Below, piece by piece: positions 58,404-64,000 of a stretch of 64,000 nt of DNA. How positions within the stretch are numbered: position 1 is the first letter of the stretch; every line of letters starts with the position of its first letter. The stretch comes from Kushneria indalinina DSM 14324. GTDB taxonomy: Bacteria > Pseudomonadota > Gammaproteobacteria > Pseudomonadales > Halomonadaceae. The notes below the pieces were generated by a model. It made no database searches. It saw nothing but the letters and a program-made list of their open reading frames with translations, and was not told the DNA's origin. A program made the translations under genes and the position numbers. The DNA lies in NCBI RefSeq assembly GCF_003385845.1, contig NZ_QRDJ01000008.1, positions 186,001-250,000 on the forward strand, written 5' to 3'.

Positions 58404-59891
58404 TCCTGCTCGCTGCTGCCACTGACGCTCCAGGGCCAGATCCTGACTCAAAAGGTCGGGTATCGATTGTGCAAAGGTCAGCACCAGGCTTTTGTCGTCG
58501 GCATGTAGTTCGGGCTGCCAGTCGTTTGACACTTCGCGCGTGCGACAGAGGACCACGGCCAGTCGCAGCAGGCGGGCCAGACGAACCAGTTCGCCCGAGG
58601 AGAGCGCTGCACGATGTTCCGGCGGCGGTTCGGGGAACTGGCGACGATGTGCCTGTACCAGCCAGGCAAGCGCCAGCTGATCGGGCAGCGAAAAGCCCGC
58701 CATGTCGCTGTTGGCCAGCAGGTAACTGCCATGCTGATGGTAGCGGTTATGGGCAACCCCCAGCCCGATTTCATGCACCATGGCGGCCTGCTCCAGCAGC
58801 TGCCGGGCCTCGTCATCCAGCGTCCACGACCTCGACAGCTGATCGAACAGCGTCAGGGCGGTGGCGGCCACGTATTCGGCGTGCTGAACATCGACCTGAT
58901 ATTGCCGCTGCATGTCGCCCAAAGTGGTATAGCGCACGTCATGGCGGGTATCGCGTGCCACCAGATCCAGCAGCACGCCATCGCGCAGCGCGCCACTGGT
59001 ATGCTGCATGTGCTCCAGATTCAGTGCCTGGAAAATGGCGCTCAGGATGGCAACGCCGGCCGGAAAGACCCGGGCACGGTTGCTCTTGAGCCCTACCATG
59101 CTGACCTGGTCAAGATGGCCCAGATCGATCAGCTTCTGACGCAGCTCGGCAAGCCCCGTGCGCGTGATCTCGCCCTTTTTGAGATGCGGGTGGATCGCTC
59201 TGAGCGTGGCGGCGGCGGCCTTGATGGTGCCGGAGGTGCCGATGGCACGCTGCCAGCCCAGTCGTCGGTAATGGGCGGTGATGTTGGCAAGCTCCAGCAG
59301 GGCGGCCTGCTCGGCGGCCTGCATGGTCGCCTCGGTGAGCTCGCCGCTGTCGAAAAAGCGCCGTGTATAGGCCACACAGCCCATTTCCAGACTTTCAAGC
59401 GCCAGTGCCCGGGTGCCGGCACCGACGATCAACTCGGTCGAGCCGCCGCCGATATCGGCCACCAGGCAGTTGGCGGGATCGTCCTGCCAGGCGGTGGAGG
59501 CGCCCTGATAGATCAGGCGCGCTTCTTCGCGGCCCGAAATGGTCTCGATTCGCTGGCCCAGACACTGCTCGGCGCGAATCACGAAGTCGATGCTGTTGGC
59601 GGCCAAGCGCAGGGCATTGGTGCCCACGACCCGCAGCCGATCAACCCGGTGTTCATCGATGATGGTGCCAAACTCTGCCAGACACTCGAGAGCCCGCATC
59701 ATGACGCTCTCTTCAAGCTGACCCTGGTCATCCAGACCGGCAGCCAGCTGCACCTTGCGGCTGCATTTTTCAAGTTCGGTGAAATGGCCGTTGTCGGAAT
59801 CCACGATCAAGAGGTGGAAGCTGTTGGACCCCAGATCCACGGCGGCCAGGCGCAGTGGGCCGGAAGAGGGTAGTGTCTGAAAATGCGTCAT
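58377..59891 (-). CDS. ppx: Exopolyphosphatase Ppx/GppA family
   Basis: Hydrolyses terminal phosphate from long-chain polyphosphate or pppGpp (family). ATG 59891 (MTHFQTLPSSGPLRLAAVDL) gives 504 residues; a longer in-frame start at 59933 exists. The ASKHA ATPase-like motifs are AAVDLGSNSFHLLIVD, SGREEARLIYQG and VADIGGGSTELIV, followed by a C-terminal HD-like domain (EQAAMVHEIGLGVAHNRYHQ). Divergent from trxA; no ppk is adjacent. Ppx and GppA are hard to separate by sequence alone; overall length favours Ppx. Confidence 0.9.
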   Translation of the reverse strand: MTHFQTLPSSGPLRLAAVDLGSNSFHLLIVDSDNGHFTELEKCSRKVQLAAGLDDQGQLEESVMMRALECLAEFGTIIDEHRVDRLRVVGTNALRLAANSIDFVIRAEQCLGQRIETISGREEARLIYQGASTAWQDDPANCLVADIGGGSTELIVGAGTRALALESLEMGCVAYTRRFFDSGELTEATMQAAEQAALLELANITAHYRRLGWQRAIGTSGTIKAAAATLRAIHPHLKKGEITRTGLAELRQKLIDLGHLDQVSMVGLKSNRARVFPAGVAILSAIFQALNLEHMQHTSGALRDGVLLDLVARDTRHDVRYTTLGDMQRQYQVDVQHAEYVAATALTLFDQLSRSWTLDDEARQLLEQAAMVHEIGLGVAHNRYHQHGSYLLANSDMAGFSLPDQLALAWLVQAHRRQFPEPPPEHRAALSSGELVRLARLLRLAVVLCRTREVSNDWQPELHADDKSLVLTFAQSIPDLLSQDLALERQWQQRAGLMLAINTP

Positions 59892-60058
59892 GAGCCTGTA
59901 TCCATGGCGTTGCTGCCCTTGCGGGCCCTGCACATCAGGCCCATTCGGTCAGGGGTTGGTTCGCCAAAGAGTGGTGTCAGGCTGATATCATGTCAATTAC
60001 TTAAACGGGCGGGCCGCCCCAAAAGGCAGGCGATGACACAACGTCAACGGGGAGAGGC

Positions 60059-60382
60059 ATGAGCACCATTATTGATCTGGATGAAAATCGCTTCGAGCAG
60101 GACGTCGCCGATAAACATGAGCCGGCACTGGTGGTGCTGACGGCTGACTGGTGCCGCCCCTGTCGGGCCCTGATGCCCGTGCTTGAAGATGTGGCCGGAG
60201 ATTACGCCGAGCGTGTGAAGGTCTATCGTGTCGATATCAACGCCTCGCCCGGGCTTGCCACACGGCTGGGGGCCCGGGGGGTGCCGACCCTGTGTCTTTT
60301 CATTGATGGTACGCTTGAGACCACGCGTGTGGGCGCCCTTTCCCGGGTTCAGCTAGAGCAGCTGCTTGATGAGCACCTTTAA
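60059..60382 (+). CDS. trxA: Thioredoxin with WCRPC active site
   Basis: Thiol-disulfide oxidoreductase of 107 residues. It matches TrxA along its length (VYRVDINASPGLATRLGARG, VPTLCLF cis-Pro segment, VGALSRVQLEQLL). The active site is WCRPC (Cys 32 and Cys 35, Arg 33) instead of the near-universal WCGPC, and the preceding beta strand reads VVLTADW. Position immediately upstream of rho is the classic trxA location. An Arg inside the CxxC motif should shift redox potential or partner choice. GGGGAGAGG precedes ATG 60059. Confidence 0.92.
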   Translation: MSTIIDLDENRFEQDVADKHEPALVVLTADWCRPCRALMPVLEDVAGDYAERVKVYRVDINASPGLATRLGARGVPTLCLFIDGTLETTRVGALSRVQLEQLLDEHL

Positions 60383-60797
60383 ATGCTACTTTGGTTTGGA
60401 GTGCCTGAACCGGCCCTTCCAGAGGTAATAAAAGGGCTTGCGTCGATGATCAGCGTTGTCTAACATCGGTGCGTTCGCCTGATTTCAGCTGCTGACCAGC
60501 CGCCGAGCGAGCCACCAGGGTCATACCGCTTTTCTCCCAGTCTGCCACGCCATTTCTCAAGCAGACGAATGGATCCTGATGCTATCGGTGCTGAACTCGG
60601 GTTTTACCGTCATGTTACTTCTTTCCTTCGAACGAGGCGCTTTTCGGGTCCATCTCCATTGCCGGGGTTTCAATAACCATCAGGCGTCGAGACCCCGCGG
60701 GCTCTGACTACAATCAGGCGGTATTCAAGATACCGTTTCCTGTCCCGGCCGCATCTCTTACAGCCATGCTGACTAAAGCGATTTCCGAATCAAGCCG
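60383..60797 (+). promoter_or_regulatory. Long rho leader, C-rich, candidate Rho autoregulation region
   Basis: A 415-base gap without a supported gene lies between trxA and rho. A possible promoter is TTGCGT (60438-60443), 17 bases, TAACAT (60461-60466). Downstream, 60521-60560 contains 16 C and only 4 G, and further C/T-rich patches occur at about 60612-60632 and 60741-60775, resembling rut sites. E. coli rho is autogenously attenuated in its leader, so the same is plausible. No intrinsic terminator is visible between trxA and this region. Confidence 0.5.
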
Positions 60798-62057
60798 ATG
60801 AATCTAACCGAACTCAAGCAAAAGACTGTTCCCGAGCTGTTGGAAGTTGCCCAGGAAATGGGCATCGACAATCTGGCTCGTTCGCGCAAGCAGGACATCA
60901 TCTTCGCCATCCTCAAAAAGCACGCCAAAAGCGGCGAGGACATTTATGGCGATGGCGTACTCGAAATCCTTCAGGATGGCTTTGGTTTTCTGCGCAGCGC
61001 CGACTCTTCCTATCTGGCCGGCCCTGATGACATTTATGTCTCCCCGTCGCAGATTCGCCGCTTCAATCTTCGCAAGGGCGACTCGATCGCCGGCAAGATT
61101 CGTCCGCCCAAGGAAGGCGAGCGCTACTTTGCGCTGCTCAAGGTCAATCAGATCAACTTTGATCGACCCGAGAACGCCAAGCACAAGATCCTGTTTGAAA
61201 ACCTGACGCCGCTGTTTCCCCAGGAGCGTCTGGTCATGGAGATCGGCAACGGCTCCACGGAAGACATTACCTCGCGTGTCATTGACCTGACCTCGCCGAT
61301 CGGCAAGGGCCAGCGCGGTCTGATCGTCTCGCCGCCCAAGGCGGGCAAGACGATGATGCTGCAGAACATCGCCAACTCGATCACCCGCAACAATCCTGAA
61401 TGTCACATGATTGTGTTGCTGATCGATGAGCGGCCGGAGGAGGTCACCGAGATGTCGCGTACCGTACGCGGCGAAGTCGTGGCTTCCACCTTTGATGAGC
61501 CGCCGGCGCGTCACGTGCAGGTCGCCGAGATGGTGATCGAAAAGGCCAAGCGTCTGGTCGAGCATAAAAAGGACGTGGTGATCCTGCTGGATTCCATTAC
61601 CCGTCTGGCCCGTGCCTACAACACCGTCGTTCCGAGCTCCGGCAAGGTGCTGACCGGTGGTGTGGATGCCCACGCGCTTGAAAAGCCCAAGCGCTTTTTC
61701 GGTGCGGCTCGTAACATCGAAGAGGGCGGCAGCCTGACCATTCTGGCGACCGCGCTGGTCGATACCGGCTCCAAGATGGATGAAGTCATCTTCGAGGAGT
61801 TCAAGGGGACCGGTAACATGGAGGCGCATCTGGACCGCAAGCTGGCCGAGAAGCGTGTCTATCCGGCGCTCAATATCCGCCGCTCCGGCACGCGTCGTGA
61901 AGACCTGATCGCCTCAGAGGACGAAATGCAGCGCATGTGGATTCTGCGCAAGCTGCTCAATCCGATGGAAGATGTGGCGGCCACCGAGTTTCTCATCGAC
62001 CGGTTGAAGGATACCAAGACCAATCTGGAATTCTTCGAGGCCATGAAGCGCCGCTAG
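60798..62057 (+). CDS. rho: Transcription termination factor Rho
   Basis: Hexameric RNA-dependent ATPase. The 419-residue protein is exactly the E. coli length. The N-terminal RNA-binding domain has [20 protein letters not shown] and DGFGFLRS; Walker A is SPPKAGKT (about 178-185), with [10 protein letters not shown] and [13 protein letters not shown] following. The start lacks a clear Shine-Dalgarno sequence (upstream CCGAATCAAGCCG), which suits regulated translation. An intrinsic terminator follows. Confidence 0.98.
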   Translation: MNLTELKQKTVPELLEVAQEMGIDNLARSRKQDIIFAILKKHAKSGEDIYGDGVLEILQDGFGFLRSADSSYLAGPDDIYVSPSQIRRFNLRKGDSIAGKIRPPKEGERYFALLKVNQINFDRPENAKHKILFENLTPLFPQERLVMEIGNGSTEDITSRVIDLTSPIGKGQRGLIVSPPKAGKTMMLQNIANSITRNNPECHMIVLLIDERPEEVTEMSRTVRGEVVASTFDEPPARHVQVAEMVIEKAKRLVEHKKDVVILLDSITRLARAYNTVVPSSGKVLTGGVDAHALEKPKRFFGAARNIEEGGSLTILATALVDTGSKMDEVIFEEFKGTGNMEAHLDRKLAEKRVYPALNIRRSGTRREDLIASEDEMQRMWILRKLLNPMEDVAATEFLIDRLKDTKTNLEFFEAMKRR

Positions 62058-62103
62058 CGCGTCCTGCGGTGTCACGGGCGTTGTCGGAAGGCGCCTGCAT
62101 GAG

Positions 62104-62130
62104 AGGGGCAGCATGCTATGCTGCCCCTTT
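62104..62130 (+). terminator. Intrinsic terminator after rho
   Basis: AGGGGCAGCAT (62104-62114) pairs with ATGCTGCCCCT (62118-62128), 3-base loop, followed by a T-rich run (TTGCTTTATT). Confidence 0.88.
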
Positions 62131-62156
62131 GCTTTATTACGGGAGCAGGACCGGGC

Positions 62157-63626
62157 ATGAAGTATCGCGATCTGCGGGAGTTTATCCAGGGGCTCGAGCG
62201 GATGGGGGAGCTCAAGCGTGTTACCGCTGAAGTCGACCCTCATCTGGAAATGACCGAGATATGTGATCGCGTGCTGCGCGATGAAGGGCCGGCCCTGCTG
62301 TTTGAAAACGTGCGTGGCAGCACGATGCCGGTGCTGGCCAATCTGTTTGGCACGCCGCGCCGGGTGGCGCTGGGCATGGGACAGGACAGCGTGGGCGCCC
62401 TGCGCGAAGTTGGCGAGCTGCTGGCCTTTTTGAAGGAGCCCGAGCCGCCCAAGGGCTTTCGTGACGCCTGGCAGAAGGTGCCGATTTTCAAGCAGGTCAT
62501 GAGCATGGGGCCGCGCCACGTCAAAAAGGCGCCGTGTCAGGAAGTCGTGCTCGAGGGAAGCGATGTCGATCTGGATGTCATCCCCATTCAGCACTGCTGG
62601 CCGGGGGACGCCGCGCCGCTGGTGACCTGGCCTCTGGTCATTACCAAAGGGCCGCACAAGGAGCGCCAGAATCTGGGCATCTATCGCCAGCAGAAGCTGT
62701 CGAAAAATCGCCTGATCATGCGCTGGCTGTCCCATCGCGGCGGGGCGCTGGATTTTCGCGACTGGCAGCAGACGCACCCAAACGAGCCCTTTCCGGTGGC
62801 GGTGGCGCTGGGCGCTGATCCAGCCACCATTCTGGGCGCCGTGACGCCGGTACCCGACTCGCTGTCCGAATACGCCTTTGCCGGGCTGCTGCGTGGCTCC
62901 AGGACCGAGCTGGTCAAGTGTCATCACGCCGATCTCAGCGTGCCGGCCAGCGCCGAGATCGTGCTGGAAGGCCATATCTATCCCGACGACATGGCGCCGG
63001 AAGGCCCCTTTGGCGATCACACCGGCTATTACAACGAAGTCGATACCTTCCCGGTCTTTACCGTCGAGCGCATCACCCATCGGCGCGATCCCATCTATCA
63101 TTCCACCTATACCGGCCGTCCGCCGGATGAGCCGGCCGTGCTGGGCGTGGCGCTCAATGAGGTCTTTGTGCCCATTCTGCGTCGCCAGTTTCCCGAAATC
63201 GTCGACTTCTATCTGCCGCCCGAAGGGTGCTCCTATCGCCTGGCCGTGGTGTCGATGAAAAAGCAGTATCAGGGACACGCCAAGCGGGTGATGATGGGCG
63301 TGTGGAGCTTTTTGCGTCAGTTCATGTACACCAAGTTCGTGATCGTGGTGGATGATGACGTCAACACCCGGGACTGGAAGGACGTGATCTGGGCCATTAC
63401 GACGCGCATGGACCCTTCCCGCGATACGGTCATGGTGGACAACACACCGATCGACTATCTCGACTTTGCCTCGCCGGTCAGCGGTCTGGGCTCCAAGATG
63501 GGCCTTGATGCGACGTCCAAGTGGCCGGGCGAGACCCAGCGCGAGTGGGGCACGCCGATTGTGATGAGCGATGAGATCAAGGCCCGGGTGGACGAGCGCT
63601 GGGACGACTACGGCATCAATACCTGA
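62157..63626 (+). CDS. ubiD: 4-hydroxy-3-polyprenylbenzoate decarboxylase
   Basis: prFMN-dependent decarboxylase of ubiquinone synthesis. ATG 62157 ([20 protein letters not shown]) gives 489 residues; the longer upstream frame overlaps the rho terminator. UbiD-family features are [31 protein letters not shown], the acid-rich catalytic region and [20 protein letters not shown]. It requires UbiX-made prFMN; ubiX is not in the window. The rho-ubiD-fre order occurs in other gammaproteobacteria. Confidence 0.96.
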   Translation: MKYRDLREFIQGLERMGELKRVTAEVDPHLEMTEICDRVLRDEGPALLFENVRGSTMPVLANLFGTPRRVALGMGQDSVGALREVGELLAFLKEPEPPKGFRDAWQKVPIFKQVMSMGPRHVKKAPCQEVVLEGSDVDLDVIPIQHCWPGDAAPLVTWPLVITKGPHKERQNLGIYRQQKLSKNRLIMRWLSHRGGALDFRDWQQTHPNEPFPVAVALGADPATILGAVTPVPDSLSEYAFAGLLRGSRTELVKCHHADLSVPASAEIVLEGHIYPDDMAPEGPFGDHTGYYNEVDTFPVFTVERITHRRDPIYHSTYTGRPPDEPAVLGVALNEVFVPILRRQFPEIVDFYLPPEGCSYRLAVVSMKKQYQGHAKRVMMGVWSFLRQFMYTKFVIVVDDDVNTRDWKDVIWAITTRMDPSRDTVMVDNTPIDYLDFASPVSGLGSKMGLDATSKWPGETQREWGTPIVMSDEIKARVDERWDDYGINT

Positions 63627-63693
63627 GCCGTTAATGGCTCGGGAGTTACCGACACAATGCACTGCTGCATTTCTATCGATTGAAGGAAGCACC

Positions 63694-64000
63694 ATGTCTG
63701 CCAGGACGCTGACCTGTAGGGTCGAGACCATGGAAACGCTATCGGCCGATGTCTATCGCCTTTTTCTGCGTGGCGATCCGCAACAGATTCTGTTTGCCCC
63801 GGGTCAGTATCTGACGCTGGTGGTGCAGGGGAATCATCTGCCGTTTTCGATTGCCAATGCGCCCAACGGCGAGGGCATTCTGGAGCTGCATGTTCAGTAT
63901 GTGGCCGATAGCAACAACGCCCGGGCCCTGTTTGAACAGCTCCACGTGGGCGCTGATCTCGAAGTGTCGCTGGCCGGTGGCGAGTCCGTGCTGGAACTCG
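63694..64000 (+). CDS. fre: NAD(P)H-flavin reductase Fre-like, 3' end beyond window
   Basis: First 102 codons of an FNR-type flavin reductase, cut by the window end. GAAGGA precedes ATG 63694. The FAD-binding barrel shows FAPGQYLTLVV and PFSIANAP; the latter replaces the usual RPFS with LPFS. Similarity to E. coli Fre (LSCKVTS...) and adjacency to ubiD support the call. It may equally be named ubiB-type or CDP-glucoseen reductase-like in databases. Confidence 0.82.
   Translation, partial: MSARTLTCRVETMETLSADVYRLFLRGDPQQILFAPGQYLTLVVQGNHLPFSIANAPNGEGILELHVQYVADSNNARALFEQLHVGADLEVSLAGGESVLEL

Noticed and set aside
60383-60463. 26-codon frame starting directly after the trxA stop (possible rho leader peptide)
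   Set aside because: It has no ribosome-binding site of its own other than trxA coding sequence and no repeat of regulatory codons; a chance frame is the simpler reading.

Overview
The window is ordinary, gene-dense chromosome of a GC-rich gammaproteobacterium. Gene content and order (coaBC-dut-algC-argB-slmA; dapD-dapE-arsC-like-glnD-map facing rpsB-tsf-pyrH-frr-uppS-cdsA-dxr-rseP-bamA-skp-lpxD-fabZ-lpxA-lpxB-rnhB-dnaE-accA-tilS; trxA-rho-ubiD-fre) match the Pseudomonas/Oceanospirillales lineage. Protein style and the paired bactofilins make a halophilic Halomonadaceae member (Halomonas, Kushneria or Chromohalobacter type) my best guess. That placement is inference from content; no rRNA is present to confirm it.

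Layout. 1-3.8 kb: end of ftsY, ftsE, ftsX and the heat-shock sigma factor rpoH. 3.9-5.4 kb: a PAS-EAL cyclic-di-GMP phosphodiesterase. 5.3-10.4 kb, minus strand: coaBC, dut, algC, argB, slmA. 10.5-13.7 kb: an acid-phosphatase lipoprotein, a Tat-exported SMP-30/gluconolactonase with a LacI-type operator, and an MDR oxidoreductase. 13.8-18.9 kb: radC, rpmB-rpmG, mutM, an rlmI-like methyltransferase, a DUF2007 protein and trpS. 19.0-20.4 kb: two divergent bactofilins. 20.5-24.8 kb: an S9 peptidase, a YeeE/YedE transporter and an orphan membrane protein. 24.8-30.2 kb: acnA, a CPXCG protein, trxB, slyX and a membrane-anchored cold-shock protein. 30.2-36.9 kb, minus strand: the dapD-dapE and glnD-map region. 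37-58.4 kb: the long translation, isoprenoid, envelope and lipid A cluster through dnaE, accA and tilS. 58.4-64 kb: ppx, trxA, rho, ubiD and the start of a flavin reductase.

Function. The 37-58 kb cluster couples translation (S2, EF-Ts, RRF), nucleotide supply (UMP kinase), the undecaprenyl and MEP isoprenoid routes, phospholipid precursor (CdsA), envelope stress proteolysis (RseP), outer-membrane protein folding (BamA, Skp), lipid A synthesis (LpxD, FabZ, LpxA, LpxB) and fatty-acid initiation (AccA). Many of its genes overlap or nearly touch. Regulatory structure visible in the DNA includes a structured rpsB leader, an rpmB leader, a C-rich rho leader, three inverted repeats upstream of acnA and a perfect LacI-family operator before the gluconolactonase gene.

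I found no CRISPR array, insertion sequence, prophage, tRNA or rRNA, and no convincing new multi-gene system. The most useful leads are regulatory: the acnA upstream repeats, the lactonase operator, and the leaders of rho, rpsB and rpmB. Protein-level leads are the divergent bactofilin pair, the WCRPC thioredoxin and two orphan proteins.
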